64,000 nt of DNA from Shinella curvata (GCF_022899935.1 NZ_JALJCJ010000001.1:766053-830052); one strand, 5' to 3'; positions 19,585-28,672 are shown, counted from the first letter of the stretch. Numbers and translations: made by a program. The notes: a model not told the origin generated them from the sequence alone.

Positions 19585-20321
19585 GCGGCGCAGCGTTCCT
19601 TCTCGATCGCCTCATAGGCAGCGTTGAGCGCGGCCATGCGGTCGTTCGCAATCTGATGGAACTCGGCCGGCACGCCACGCGCCACCAACCTATCAGGATG
19701 GTGTTCGGAGGCAAGCACGCGATAACGCTTGCGGATATCCGCAAAGTCGTCGCTCGGCTTCACGCCCAGCACCTTGTAGGGGTCACGGCCGCTGACATGA
19801 ACGTGGCGCGCGGTGATCTGTTCGAAACGCTCGTCCACCATGCCGAAGATTTCGGCAACGCGAGACAGGAAGGCCATCTCGTTTTCGTGGATCAGGCCGT
19901 CTGCCTTGGCGATATGGAACAGGCCGTCGACGATATCCTCGAGGATGGGGCAATTTTTCTCGCAGGAGACGCAGAGCGCCTTCATCTTCTCCGCATAGGC
20001 CTCGTAACCGGCAACGTCCTGCCGCGCGAGGTTATAGAGCCGGGCGACATTGGCCGCCTGGTTGTCAGGGTATTTGAAGATGTCCTTGAAGGCATCCACT
20101 TCCGCCGTCGTGACGATACCGTCGGCCTTCGCCATCTTGGCGGAAAGCGCGATCATCGCGACGGAAAAGGCGACCTGCCGGCGCGTTTCCGGATCCCCTT
20201 CGAACAGGGTCCGGACAGCCTCGACCACGCCGGACAGCACGTTGCTGGCGGTATCGGCGACCATGCCGACGAGGCGATCCCACACGGCACTGATGAAGCA
20301 ACTTGGCGAATTCTGGAACAT
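19581..20321 (-). CDS. TerB/DjlA-like J-domain protein
   Basis: The 246-residue product has a central TerB-like helical domain (about 50-165; VAFSVAMIALSAKMAKADGIVTTAEVDAF and ADGLIHENEMAFL, two acidic repeats) and a C-terminal J-domain with the HPD triad in ASEHHPDRLVARG, preceded by DPYKVLGVKPSDD. This is the DjlA architecture, a DnaK co-chaperone class; the N-terminal membrane anchor of E. coli DjlA is not obvious. The ATG at 20321 is chosen because upstream codons are Arg-rich and unlike the family, though no strong ribosome site is seen. Its stop overlaps the amidase start. Confidence 0.85.
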   Translation of the reverse strand: MFQNSPSCFISAVWDRLVGMVADTASNVLSGVVEAVRTLFEGDPETRRQVAFSVAMIALSAKMAKADGIVTTAEVDAFKDIFKYPDNQAANVARLYNLARQDVAGYEAYAEKMKALCVSCEKNCPILEDIVDGLFHIAKADGLIHENEMAFLSRVAEIFGMVDERFEQITARHVHVSGRDPYKVLGVKPSDDFADIRKRYRVLASEHHPDRLVARGVPAEFHQIANDRMAALNAAYEAIEKERCAA

Positions 20322-20651
20322 AACGTGATCTTGATCAGACAATTGCAGGGAAAGCAAGGCGTGAGAGGCCGGATTCCGCTCGCATGACAAAATTTTGATG
20401 CCCCTCAATAGATGGGCCGGCCGCTTTATTGGTGGATAGCCGCCCCGCGCCTCTTCTCCGTTGCGTCGGAAGCGTCGAAACACCTTCACGGGATCTCTCG
20501 CTTTCTCATTCGCCCGACGACGCGCATAACGTCCATCCGCGTTTCGCGGGTGTGAACAAAGAGGTGGAAAACCATCTCGCACCGTCATTTAAATGCCGTA
20601 TGATTTCCGCTAGAGAGAGCGCGCGTTTCGAGGAATCCCTGAGGAGGAACC
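20322..20651. other. Divergent intergenic region djlA-like / pfp
   Basis: No gene or RNA is recognised here. A TATGAT -10-like hexamer lies at 20599-20604 facing pfp, and the strong ribosome site GAGGAGGAAC precedes the pfp ATG. No clear -35 or operator is visible. Confidence 0.4.
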
Positions 20652-21866
20652 ATGCCTAAGCAGAAAGTCGCAATGCTGACCGCCGGCGGGCTCGCACCCT
20701 GTCTGTCGTCCGCCGTCGGAGGCCTCATCGAACGCTACAGCGATGTCGCACCGGATATCGAACTCGTCGCCTACCGCTCCGGCTATCAGGGCCTGCTGCT
20801 GGCCGATCGCATCGAAATCACCAAGGACATGCGCGAAAAGGCGCCCCTCCTCCATCGCTACGGCGGCTCGCCGATCGGCAACAGCCGCGTGAAGCTGACT
20901 AATGCTGCCGACTGCGTGAAGCGCGGCCTCGTCAAGGAAGGCGAAAACCCGCTGCGCGTCGCAGCCGAGCGGCTCGCCAAGGATGGCGTGACCATCCTGC
21001 ACACGATCGGCGGCGACGACACCAACACGACGGCCGCCGACCTTGCCGCCTATCTCGGCGCCAACGGCTACAACCTCACCGTGGTCGGCCTGCCGAAGAC
21101 GGTCGACAACGATGTCGTGCCGATCCGCCAGTCGCTCGGCGCCTGGACGGCCGCCGAAGTGGGCGCCGGCTTCTTCGACCATGTCAGCAACGAGCAGAGT
21201 GCCGCCCCCAAGACGCTGGTCGTGCATGAAGTCATGGGCCGCCATTGCGGCTGGCTCACCGCCGCCACCGCGCGCGCCTATATCCAGAAGACCAACGGCA
21301 ACGAGTATGTCGAGGGCTTCATGATGAACAAGCAGCTGAAGAACATCGACGGCCTCTACCTGCCGGAACTGGACTTCAACCTGGAAGCCGAGGCCGAACG
21401 CCTCAAGGGCATCATGGACCGCGCCGGCTATGTCACGCTGTTCGTTTCGGAAGGCGCCTGCCTCGACGCCATCGTCGCCGAGAGGGAAGCAGCCGGCGAG
21501 ACGGTCAAGCGCGACGCCTTCGGCCATGTGAAGATCGACACGATCAATGTCGGCAACTGGTTCACCAAGCAGTTCGGTGCGCTTCTCGGCGCAGAACGCT
21601 CGATGGTGCAGAAATCGGGTTACTACGCCCGCTCCGCGCCCGCCAACCGCGATGACCTGCGCCTCATCCAGAGCATGACCGACCTTGCCGTCGAGAGCGC
21701 GCTCAACAAGGCTTCGGGCGTCACCGGTCATGACGAGGGCCAGGGCGGCAAGCTGCGCACCATCGAGTTCCCGCGCATCAAGGGCGGCAAACACTTCGAC
21801 ACCTCGGCAAAGTGGTTCGGCGAGGTGATGGACACGATCGGCCAGAAGTGGAAGCCGGCGGCCTAA
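20652..21866 (+). CDS. pfp: Pyrophosphate-dependent 6-phosphofructokinase
   Basis: The enzyme phosphorylates fructose 6-phosphate reversibly with PPi. The 404-residue protein has AMLTAGGLAPCLSSAVGG (nucleotide loop remnant), IGGDDTNT with Asp-Asp at 122-123, and GLPKTVDNDV (147-156), then VHEVMGRHCGWLTA. GGDD instead of GGDG, and PKTVDND instead of PGTIDND, are the established marks of PPi rather than ATP use. The ATG follows GAGGAGGAAC. Rhizobiaceae commonly lack ATP-PFK and use Entner-Doudoroff, so this enzyme may work in the gluconeogenic direction. It ends at a strong terminator. Confidence 0.95.
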   Translation: MPKQKVAMLTAGGLAPCLSSAVGGLIERYSDVAPDIELVAYRSGYQGLLLADRIEITKDMREKAPLLHRYGGSPIGNSRVKLTNAADCVKRGLVKEGENPLRVAAERLAKDGVTILHTIGGDDTNTTAADLAAYLGANGYNLTVVGLPKTVDNDVVPIRQSLGAWTAAEVGAGFFDHVSNEQSAAPKTLVVHEVMGRHCGWLTAATARAYIQKTNGNEYVEGFMMNKQLKNIDGLYLPELDFNLEAEAERLKGIMDRAGYVTLFVSEGACLDAIVAEREAAGETVKRDAFGHVKIDTINVGNWFTKQFGALLGAERSMVQKSGYYARSAPANRDDLRLIQSMTDLAVESALNKASGVTGHDEGQGGKLRTIEFPRIKGGKHFDTSAKWFGEVMDTIGQKWKPAA

Positions 21867-21899
21867 ACCCGCTTGACGCCGAAAATTAGGAATGGCTTG

Positions 21900-21932
21900 C
21901 TCCCCGGATCGATCTCGATCCGGGGAGTTTTT
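21900..21932 (+). terminator. Intrinsic terminator of pfp overlapping the lysE ribosome site
   Basis: Arms CTCCCCGGATCGA (21900-21912) and TCGATCCGGGGAG (21915-21927) pair perfectly over 13 bp with a 2-nt loop, followed by TTTTT. The 3' arm GGGGAG is also the only Shine-Dalgarno sequence for the ATG at 21934. Confidence 0.9.
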
Positions 21933-21933
21933 C

Positions 21934-22563
21934 ATGTCCTTCGAACATTGGCTTGCCTTCGCCGCCGCATCCGCCGTCATGCTGGCCATTCCCGGCCCGA
22001 CGATCCTGCTTGTCATCTCCTATGCGCTCGGGCACGGCCGCAAGACGGCCGGTGCGACCGTCGCAGGTGTCGCTCTCGGCGATTTCACCGCCATGACCGC
22101 CTCCATGCTCGGCCTCGGCGCATTGCTCGCCACCTCGGCGGCGATCTTCACCGTGCTGAAATGGGTGGGTGCGGCCTATCTCATCTGGCTCGGCATCAAG
22201 CTCTGGCGCGCACCCGTCTCCGTTGGGGCGGAGGGCGAGACGCCGGCGGAGGAAAAACCCTTCCGCATCTTCGCTCATGCCTATGTGGTGACGGCGCTCA
22301 ACCCCAAGAGCATCGTGTTCTTCGTCGCGTTCCTGCCGCAGTTCCTCGATCTCTCGCGGCCGATGCTTCCGCAGATGGTGATCTTCGAAATCACCTTCCT
22401 CGTGCTCGCCACGCTGAACGCCTTCTCCTACGCGCTTCTCGCGTCCGCCGCACGCAAAACCATCCGTAAACCCTCGGTCCAGAAGGTCGTCAACCGCACG
22501 GGCGGCACGCTCCTGATCGGCGCCGGATTGCTCACCGCCGGCCTCAAGCGGGCGGCGGCATGA
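21934..22563 (+). CDS. LysE/RhtB family amino acid exporter
   Basis: The 209-residue inner-membrane protein begins MSFEHWLAFAAASAVMLAIPGPTI, with the conserved PGP motif in the first helix, then GATVAGVALGDF and KWVGAAYLIWLGIKLWR, the family signature, and NPKSIVFFVAFLPQFLD in the second half. About six hydrophobic segments are seen. The family exports amino acids such as lysine, homoserine or threonine; the substrate is unknown here. The chosen ATG directly follows the terminator hairpin of pfp and uses its 3' arm as ribosome site, so translation may be sensitive to that fold. Confidence 0.9.
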   Translation: MSFEHWLAFAAASAVMLAIPGPTILLVISYALGHGRKTAGATVAGVALGDFTAMTASMLGLGALLATSAAIFTVLKWVGAAYLIWLGIKLWRAPVSVGAEGETPAEEKPFRIFAHAYVVTALNPKSIVFFVAFLPQFLDLSRPMLPQMVIFEITFLVLATLNAFSYALLASAARKTIRKPSVQKVVNRTGGTLLIGAGLLTAGLKRAAA

Positions 22564-22694
22564 CGCATCGGTAACTCTGCGGGTTGCCGCTTTCGGCCCG
22601 ATCGGCTATGAGCGAGGCACGGCCACGGCCGATTGATTTGCAAAAGCGGGGGCGTTTCGGCGCCTCGCACCCCAGCAAACCGAGAGCGACGACC

Positions 22695-23627
22695 ATGGCT
22701 GACACCCCCGCTTCCCGTCCGGCACGCCTTGCCACGCTTGCCTGCGCCGGCCTTCTTGTAACGCTTGCCGGCTGCGCCAGCGTTGCCGACGATGCGACGA
22801 CGGCGCGAACGGTGAAGCCGACCTCCACGACGACCACGGATCTCGCCGCGGCCGACGGCACGACGACCGAAGTCGCCTATGCCGCCCTGCCGGCCGCAAA
22901 GCCGGGCACGGAAAACACCGCGGCAGCCCTGCCGACGCCGATCGCCGTTGCGGGCGACGCCGCAGGCGCCGTTCCGGTCTCGGCGCTGGCCGAGTCCAGG
23001 AGCATGACGGGTGCGGCAGCCGCGACCGCCGCCCTTGCCGGCAACACGGTCGAGGTGGCGAGCGCCGATATGGCGGCAACGCAGACCTACGACACCGTAA
23101 TCGGCGTCTCGGTCATGGAGCCGGGCTTCGACAGCGGCGAACCGGAAGGTCTCGAGCAGCTCGTCGCCACCCACAAGATCGTGCCGATGGCCAAGCCCGC
23201 GATGATCAGCAACGCGGTTCTGACAACGGAAACACGCCTGGTCGTTCCGCAGGCCGAGCAGCCCTTCAAGAAATCCGGCACGCCGATCGACGCGCTCATC
23301 ACGAAGTATGCCAGCCTCTACGGCATTCCGGAATCGCTCCTGCATCGCGTCGTGAAGCGTGAAAGCACCTATAATCCGCGCGCCTTCAACCGCGGCCACT
23401 ACGGCCTGATGCAGATCAAGTATTCGACCGCCAAGAGCATGGGCTACGAAGGCCCGGCCGAAGGCCTGTTCGATGCCGAGACGAACATCAAATATGCCGG
23501 CAAGTATCTGCGTGGCGCCTGGATGGTGGCTGACGACAAGAACGACGGCGCCGTGCGCCTCTATGCCGCCGGCTATTACTATCATGCCAAGCGCAAGGGC
23601 CTGCTCGACGAGACCGGCCTGCGTTAA
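22695..23627 (+). CDS. Lytic transglycosylase lipoprotein (SLT domain)
   Basis: The 310-residue product starts MADTPASRPARLATLACAGL and has a lipobox LAGC with the lipidated Cys at 27. A long Thr/Ala-rich low-complexity spacer (28-190) would bridge the periplasm, followed by a C-terminal SLT domain: catalytic E223 in VVKRESTYNPRA, then GLMQIKYSTAKSMGY and the ending YYYHAKRKG. It cleaves glycan strands from a membrane-anchored position, probably the outer membrane since residue +2 is Ala. The ATG at 22695 is chosen because it gives the lipoprotein signal; the open frame begins earlier. Confidence 0.88.
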   Translation: MADTPASRPARLATLACAGLLVTLAGCASVADDATTARTVKPTSTTTTDLAAADGTTTEVAYAALPAAKPGTENTAAALPTPIAVAGDAAGAVPVSALAESRSMTGAAAATAALAGNTVEVASADMAATQTYDTVIGVSVMEPGFDSGEPEGLEQLVATHKIVPMAKPAMISNAVLTTETRLVVPQAEQPFKKSGTPIDALITKYASLYGIPESLLHRVVKRESTYNPRAFNRGHYGLMQIKYSTAKSMGYEGPAEGLFDAETNIKYAGKYLRGAWMVADDKNDGAVRLYAAGYYYHAKRKGLLDETGLR

Positions 23628-23649
23628 GCCGGCCTTCGCCCAGATACGT

Positions 23650-24237
23650 TTACAGCACCGGCTTCAGCCAGAACGACATCGGCTTTTCCGTCTCGTCGGT
23701 CTCACCTATATCCTGCCAGGCCAGCATCGTGCGTAGATCCGCACGGTGCGCATAGCCGCGCTTGCCCCAGAATTCGTCGAGAGGCGCATAGTCTGCCGGA
23801 CGGAGCGGGTGATCGCTCGGGCGCTCGACGGCGCAGAAGGCACACCAGTCGAACCGGCCAAGCCGGCGCGCATAGGCTTCGCGTTCTTCGAAGAAACGCA
23901 CGCCGAGTCCCCTGCCCCGATAGGTCGACAGCAGGACGGATTCGCCGAAGTAGAACACCTTTTCCGGATCGATGCCCGCAGCCACGAACGGCACCTTGAA
24001 CACATCGGACGCATCCGTCATCGGCACGCCAGTCGAGGCACCGACAATCGTCTCGCCATCGAGCGCCAGCACGAAGAGGCTTTCGGGCGATTGCGCATAA
24101 GTCGCGAGATAGGACGCCTCGTAGTCCTCGCTACCTTCATAAAGATAGGGAAAGGCGCGGAAGACGGTGGTGCGAAGCTGCGCGAGATCTGCGATGTAAG
24201 GCGTCACGGCCTCGCCATGGATAACTTTGATCTGCAT
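23650..24237 (-). CDS. GNAT family N-acetyltransferase
   Basis: The 195-residue protein has the GNAT core: VLALDGETIVGASTGVPM (beta strands before the cofactor site), then FYFGESVLLSTYRGRGLGVRFFEEREAYA, in which RGRGLG is the acetyl-CoA pyrophosphate loop (R/Q-x-x-G-x-G/A). The C-terminal part includes CAVERPSDHPLRPADYAPLDEFWGKRGY. The substrate is unknown. It is transcribed toward the transglycosylase gene, with 22 bp between the two stops, and has a divergent relation to the SnoaL-like gene at 24319. Confidence 0.85.
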   Translation of the reverse strand: MQIKVIHGEAVTPYIADLAQLRTTVFRAFPYLYEGSEDYEASYLATYAQSPESLFVLALDGETIVGASTGVPMTDASDVFKVPFVAAGIDPEKVFYFGESVLLSTYRGRGLGVRFFEEREAYARRLGRFDWCAFCAVERPSDHPLRPADYAPLDEFWGKRGYAHRADLRTMLAWQDIGETDETEKPMSFWLKPVL

Positions 24238-24318
24238 GATCCGTGAACGTTCCCAACGGTTTGAACAATGCTATAAGACGGGCGGGTTCGCCCATCCGAC
24301 AACGATATGAGGGATGAC

Positions 24319-24720
24319 ATGCCAGCAAAAGAGACGATCCGCGCCTATTACGATGCTTTCAACAGGCAGGATATGGAGGCCTTCTTCGATCTCTTGCATG
24401 ACGATGTCGTCCACGACATCAATCAGGGTGGCCGACAGGTCGGCAAGGACGCTTTCCGTGACTTCATGGCGCACATGAACCGTAGCTACCGCGAAACGCT
24501 GACCGACATCGTCATCATGTCGAGCGATGACGGCCGGCGGGGTGCGGCCGAATTCGTCGTCAACGGCCAGTATCTCGCCACCGACGAGGGCCTGCCGGAA
24601 GCTAACGGTCAGACCTATGTGCTGCCGGCCGGCGCCTTCTTCGAAATCCGCGACGGCAAGGTTGCCCGCATCTCCAACACCTACAATCTCAACGACTGGA
24701 TCGCTCAGGTCGGCGCCTGA
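24319..24720 (+). CDS. SnoaL/NTF2-like protein
   Basis: The 133-residue protein starts MPAKETIRAYYDAFNRQDME, the usual beginning of SnoaL-like or ketosteroid-isomerase-like NTF2 folds, followed by FFDLLHDDVVHDINQGGRQVGKDAFRDFMAHM and the beta-rich half with GAFFEIRDGKVARISNTYN. This small cone-shaped fold binds hydrophobic or steroid-like molecules, or acts as an isomerase or hydrolase; no function can be assigned. The ATG at 24319 has GAGGG upstream; an ATG four codons earlier (24307) is possible. Its 3' end overlaps that of the convergent gene by 16 bp. Confidence 0.8.
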   Translation: MPAKETIRAYYDAFNRQDMEAFFDLLHDDVVHDINQGGRQVGKDAFRDFMAHMNRSYRETLTDIVIMSSDDGRRGAAEFVVNGQYLATDEGLPEANGQTYVLPAGAFFEIRDGKVARISNTYNLNDWIAQVGA

Positions 24721-26108
24721 GCCGTCCCTGCCTGCGCATCCACGATATCGAGGATGTGCCTGATCAGCGGCTGGGGCTCATAGCCGAGCTTCGAGGGCGT
24801 CAGCCCCAGCCTGATGACCGCAAGCTTCCGCGAAGGTATGATGGTGGCCGATTGCCCGTCATGCCCGCGGAGCCAGAACGTATCGGCCGGCAGACCATGC
24901 TCGGCATCGCTCTTGGCACCCGGCCCCTTGAGCCAGGTCTGCATCTGGCTATAGGTGCCGCCGGACGCCTTGCCTGGTGTTCCCATGGCCGTGACGAACC
25001 CTTCCGGCAACAGCCGCTCTCCCTTCCAAACACCGTCGTTCAGGAGCAACAGGGAAAACCGCGCCCAGTCCCGCGCTGTCGCATACATGTAGGATGAGCC
25101 GACGAATATGCCGGTCTCGTCCGGCTCCAGCACGGCGCTTGCCATGCCGAGCGGTGCAAACAGCGCTTTCGTCGGGAAGGACAGGGCCTGGCTGCGCCCG
25201 GACAGCGCGCTCATCCAGATACGCGACAAAAGCAGGGCCGTGCCGCTGGAATAGTTGAACCGCTCGCCGGGATTGGCTTCAGAGGGCAGCGACAGCACGA
25301 AGCGCGTCATATCGGGTTCGAGATAGAGCATGCGCGTGACATCGGCGACGTCGCCGTAGTTCTCGTTGAAGGCAAGTCCGCTTTCCATGGCAAGCAGCTG
25401 GCCGAGCGTGATGGTGGAGCGCGCGTCACCACGCCATTCCGGGAAGAGGTTATCGAGTTGCGGTGACAGCGCACCCGCCTGCATCAACCGGCCCACCAGG
25501 GCGGCGTTGACCGACTTGGTCATAGACCAGCCGAGAAGCGGTGTCGCGGCATCGAAATCATCGCCATAGGCTTCCGCGACGATGCGGCCATCGTGCACCA
25601 CGACGGTTGCACGCATGCCGGGACCGGTCAGTTCGCCATCCTCAAGCAGCGTGGCGATCGCCGCATCCACCGTCACAGCTTCGCCCTCCGGCCAGAGGAT
25701 CGCGGGATCACCCATCGGGATTTTCGGCAGCCGGACGTCAGAGGTCGCCTGCTGCGCAGCGCGGAAGTCGCCATCCGGCACGCTGGAGCAGCCGAACCCC
25801 TCATGCCAGGCGGCATAACCCGGCGCGAAAATGCCGAAAAGATGGGTCGTCACCGTCTTTTCCGAGAAATCGACATCCTGCCGCATCAGCTTCAGCAGCG
25901 GGTGACCGGGCGCCTGCACATCCTCGGCCATGACCTCTCGGGCATCCCTGCCGGAAATGAAGACGCTGGAGCAGACGATCTTGGCCGCATAGCCGGAACC
26001 GACACTGAGCAGCGCGGGCGGTGATACGATCAGCCAGCTCGCCGCCACCACGATGGCAAGGGCAAGAAGCGAAAGCACCCAAGCGGCCAGCCTGTAGAAT
26101 CGTCTCAT
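24705..26108 (-). CDS. Beta-lactamase-fold serine hydrolase (class C / esterase like)
   Basis: The 467-residue protein has one N-terminal membrane segment (about residues 7-30) and an extracytoplasmic serine hydrolase domain. Motifs are SMTK (195-198, the nucleophile Ser and Lys), YSS (286-288, in place of Y-A/S-N) and HDG (416-418, in place of KTG). This set is typical of beta-lactamase-related esterases and D-amino peptidases rather than true AmpC. An in-frame extension to 26621 lies inside the GGDEF-EAL gene and is rejected. The real function could be peptide or ester hydrolysis at the envelope. Confidence 0.85.
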   Translation of the reverse strand: MRRFYRLAAWVLSLLALAIVVAASWLIVSPPALLSVGSGYAAKIVCSSVFISGRDAREVMAEDVQAPGHPLLKLMRQDVDFSEKTVTTHLFGIFAPGYAAWHEGFGCSSVPDGDFRAAQQATSDVRLPKIPMGDPAILWPEGEAVTVDAAIATLLEDGELTGPGMRATVVVHDGRIVAEAYGDDFDAATPLLGWSMTKSVNAALVGRLMQAGALSPQLDNLFPEWRGDARSTITLGQLLAMESGLAFNENYGDVADVTRMLYLEPDMTRFVLSLPSEANPGERFNYSSGTALLLSRIWMSALSGRSQALSFPTKALFAPLGMASAVLEPDETGIFVGSSYMYATARDWARFSLLLLNDGVWKGERLLPEGFVTAMGTPGKASGGTYSQMQTWLKGPGAKSDAEHGLPADTFWLRGHDGQSATIIPSRKLAVIRLGLTPSKLGYEPQPLIRHILDIVDAQAGTAQAPT

Positions 26109-26173
26109 CGAGGCCCCTCCGTCCAACCCTGAGACAAGCAGGATTTGACTGTCATGAAAAGGCTTTTTGCACT

Positions 26174-27736
26174 TCAGGCGGAAAGCCGGCTCTCCGTTTT
26201 CAAAAGAAGACGCCGGACATCGTCTGCGCCGACCGGCGCGGAAATCAGGAATCCCTGTGCCTCGGAGGCGCCGCGCTGGCGGATGAATTCGAGCTGGCCT
26301 TCGGTCTCGATCCCTTCCACCGTCGTCGCGACCTGGAAAGTCTGGCCAAGCTTGAGAATGATGTCGACAAGCTCGGCATCGCGCCTGGTCTCCATCATCG
26401 CCCGCGCGAAGGAGCGATCGATCTTCAGCTGGTCGATGGGGAAAGCCCTGAGATTGTTGATCGAGGAAAAGCCGACGCCGAAATCGTCGAGCGCGACACG
26501 GACCCCATGGTCGCGCAACTCGCACAGGCTTTCGCGGATGACGGTCTCGTCGACGGAAAAGACCGATTCCGTCACCTCGATCGTCAGGCGCCCCGGCGCC
26601 AGCCCGGCCTCGACAAGGCACTGCTTCACATAGTCGACGAAGGCGCTATCCTTGAACTGGTCCCCGACGACATTGACGGCGACACCCGCCGGCGCCGGCC
26701 AGTTGGCCGCCTCGCGGCAGGCCTCCCGCACCACCCAGTTGCCAAGCGGCAGGATAAGACCGGTCTTTTCCGCGACCGGAATGAAGACCGCCGGCATGAT
26801 CCGTCCCTTTTCGGGATGCTGCCAGCGCAGCAGCGCCTCGAAGGAACGCACAGCGCGGCTCTCCACGCCGACGATCGGCTGGTATTCGAGGAACAATTCG
26901 CCCGCATCGATCGCCCTGGCGAGATCGCGCTCGATTTCCGCCCGCGCCAGCACGTCGGCGGCAAGGGCGGCATCGAAGAAACGAAAGCCGCTGCCATGGG
27001 CCTCTTTCGCTTCATAGAGCGCGACATCGGCCCGCTTCAGCAATTCGGACATGGAGGTATCGTGCGCCTCCATGAAGGTCACGCCGATGCTGCAGCCGCT
27101 GGTGACACGGTTTCGCTTCAGTTCGAACGGCTCCTCGAAGAGCCTGCAGATCGTGCGGCAGACATTCTCGATCTTGCCCTCGGACGGGTGCCCCGCGATC
27201 GTCACCACGAACTCGTCGCCGCCGAGCCGATAGACGCGGGCCACCGCGGAAAGGGCACGCCGCAGCCGCTCGGCGATCGCCGCCAGCAGAGCGTCGCCGG
27301 CATCATGGCCGAGGCTGTCATTGACGAACTTGAAGCGATCAAGATCGATCAGCAGCAGCGCCGGCCGCGCATCCTCGTCCCCTTCCTCCACCGCAGCCTG
27401 GATGTCCCGCTCCAGGCAGAAGCGATTGCCAAGCCCAGTCAACCGGTCGTGATAGGCATCGTGCGACAGCCGCTGCTCCGTCCGGCGCCGCTGGGCAAGC
27501 TCATCGATGAGTTGCGCCTTGGAGCGGCCGATCTGGTAGAAGCCGACGCCGAAGAAAACCGGCATGAGAGCGAGAGCCGTCGCGGTGGGAGCAGAAAAGC
27601 CGAAGAGACTTGCCTGCGTCGCATCACGCAGAAGCTGGTCGGCGGCAAAGCACAGGGTCGGAAGGAAAGCTCCGAAGACAGACCCCGTCAACGCATAGCG
27701 TTGCTCGATCCTCGGCAACAAGGTTTTCAACATCAT
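26174..27736 (-). CDS. Membrane GGDEF-EAL protein (c-di-GMP turnover)
   Basis: The 520-residue protein has two N-terminal membrane segments (about 17-34 and 48-68), a GGDEF domain with the intact GGDEF motif at 172-176 (after HDRLTGLGNR), and an EAL domain starting at FEALLRW (EAL at 300-302) with LDDFGVGFSSI and TTVEGIETEGQ. Both catalytic centres look intact, so it could make and degrade c-di-GMP. The RxxD inhibitory I-site expected nine residues before GGDEF is absent, which suggests no product inhibition. No separate sensor domain is seen. Either of two adjacent ATG codons (27736, 27733) could start it. Confidence 0.93.
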   Translation of the reverse strand: MMLKTLLPRIEQRYALTGSVFGAFLPTLCFAADQLLRDATQASLFGFSAPTATALALMPVFFGVGFYQIGRSKAQLIDELAQRRRTEQRLSHDAYHDRLTGLGNRFCLERDIQAAVEEGDEDARPALLLIDLDRFKFVNDSLGHDAGDALLAAIAERLRRALSAVARVYRLGGDEFVVTIAGHPSEGKIENVCRTICRLFEEPFELKRNRVTSGCSIGVTFMEAHDTSMSELLKRADVALYEAKEAHGSGFRFFDAALAADVLARAEIERDLARAIDAGELFLEYQPIVGVESRAVRSFEALLRWQHPEKGRIMPAVFIPVAEKTGLILPLGNWVVREACREAANWPAPAGVAVNVVGDQFKDSAFVDYVKQCLVEAGLAPGRLTIEVTESVFSVDETVIRESLCELRDHGVRVALDDFGVGFSSINNLRAFPIDQLKIDRSFARAMMETRRDAELVDIILKLGQTFQVATTVEGIETEGQLEFIRQRGASEAQGFLISAPVGADDVRRLLLKTESRLSA

Positions 27737-27967
27737 GTAACCCTAAACCGTTGTTATCATGACAACAGGGTGCGCGTGAACCGCCATCGGTCCGTCGATG
27801 TTTCTAGCCGACAAACAATGACAGAGTGTTAAGCGAAGGTTGGCGTTTGCCTGCCAGATTCCGTGGGTCTTCTTTTCTTCGGAACACTCCCCGCCCTTGC
27901 GCGTTCGGGACCTGTTGTCATTCGCGTGCGGGGCTTCGCGCGAGTATCGAGTGAAAAGGACCATCAC

Positions 27968-28636
27968 ATGAAATCGATCATTCTCGGTGCCGCCGGCATC
28001 CTCGTCACCGCCAGCGCGCTGCCGGCTTTCGCGGCTGACATGACCATCGCCGAACCGCCCGTGGAAACGCCCATCGTGGAGGCCGCACCCGGCGTCTATG
28101 ACTGGGGCGGTTTCTATGTCGGTGTGAACACCGGCTATGCTTGGACCGGCGTCAATTCCGACGGCCCTGCACCGGCTATCGACCAGCGCGTCGGCGGTTT
28201 CGCGCTCGGTGCCTTCGCCGGCTACAATTTCTTCAATGACGGCTGGGTCTACGGTGTTGAAGCCGACGTCAAACACGACTTCAACAACGACCGCTTCTCT
28301 TCGGGCGGCACGACCTACGAGGCAGAGACGAAGTGGGGCGGTTCGGTCCGTGCGCGGCTCGGTTATGCCTTCGACCGCACGCTTGTCTATGCGACGGGCG
28401 GCTGGGCCTTCACAAATGCCGCGCTCGAAAACGTAAATACGGGCGTGAAGGAGAAGGACACGTCGCACGGCTGGACGGTCGGCGCCGGCGTCGAGCAGGC
28501 CTTCACCGATACTGTCGCCGGACGCCTCGAGTACCGCTACACCGATTATCGCAGTTCCGACATCTTCCAGGCTGCCGGGCGGGACGGTGATCTCGATTCG
28601 CATTCGATCATGCTCGGCGTCAGCATGAAATTCTGA
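27968..28636 (+). CDS. Outer membrane beta-barrel protein (Omp25/RopB type)
   Basis: The 222-residue product has a Sec signal peptide (cut after PAFA, residue 22) and a mature part of about eight amphipathic beta strands: YDWGGFYVGVNTGYAWTG, GGFALGAFAGYNFFNDGWVYGVEADV, WGGSVRARLGYAFDRTLVYATGGWAF, GWTVGAGVEQAFTDTVAGRLEYRYTDY, ending in a Phe (MLGVSMKF), the BAM recognition end. This is the Omp25/Omp31 or RopB class abundant in Rhizobiales. It is probably a monocistronic, highly expressed gene, as a terminator follows directly. The ATG is selected by the signal peptide; AAAAGGA precedes it. Confidence 0.92.
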   Translation: MKSIILGAAGILVTASALPAFAADMTIAEPPVETPIVEAAPGVYDWGGFYVGVNTGYAWTGVNSDGPAPAIDQRVGGFALGAFAGYNFFNDGWVYGVEADVKHDFNNDRFSSGGTTYEAETKWGGSVRARLGYAFDRTLVYATGGWAFTNAALENVNTGVKEKDTSHGWTVGAGVEQAFTDTVAGRLEYRYTDYRSSDIFQAAGRDGDLDSHSIMLGVSMKF

Positions 28637-28646
28637 GGTGGCAGGC

Positions 28647-28672
28647 CGGGCGGCGCCAGCGCCGCCCGTTTT
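28647..28672 (+). terminator. Terminator of the outer membrane protein gene
   Basis: CGGGCGGCG (28647-28655) pairs with CGCCGCCCG (28660-28668) around CCAG and is followed by TTTT. Confidence 0.85.

Noticed and set aside
26109-26621. Upstream in-frame extension of the beta-lactamase-fold gene
   Set aside because: It lies inside the EAL domain gene in another frame; the ATG at 26108 gives a proper membrane anchor.
26021-27832. 603-codon plus-strand frame opposite the GGDEF-EAL gene
   Set aside because: It is antisense to a gene with clear motifs and has shadow composition.
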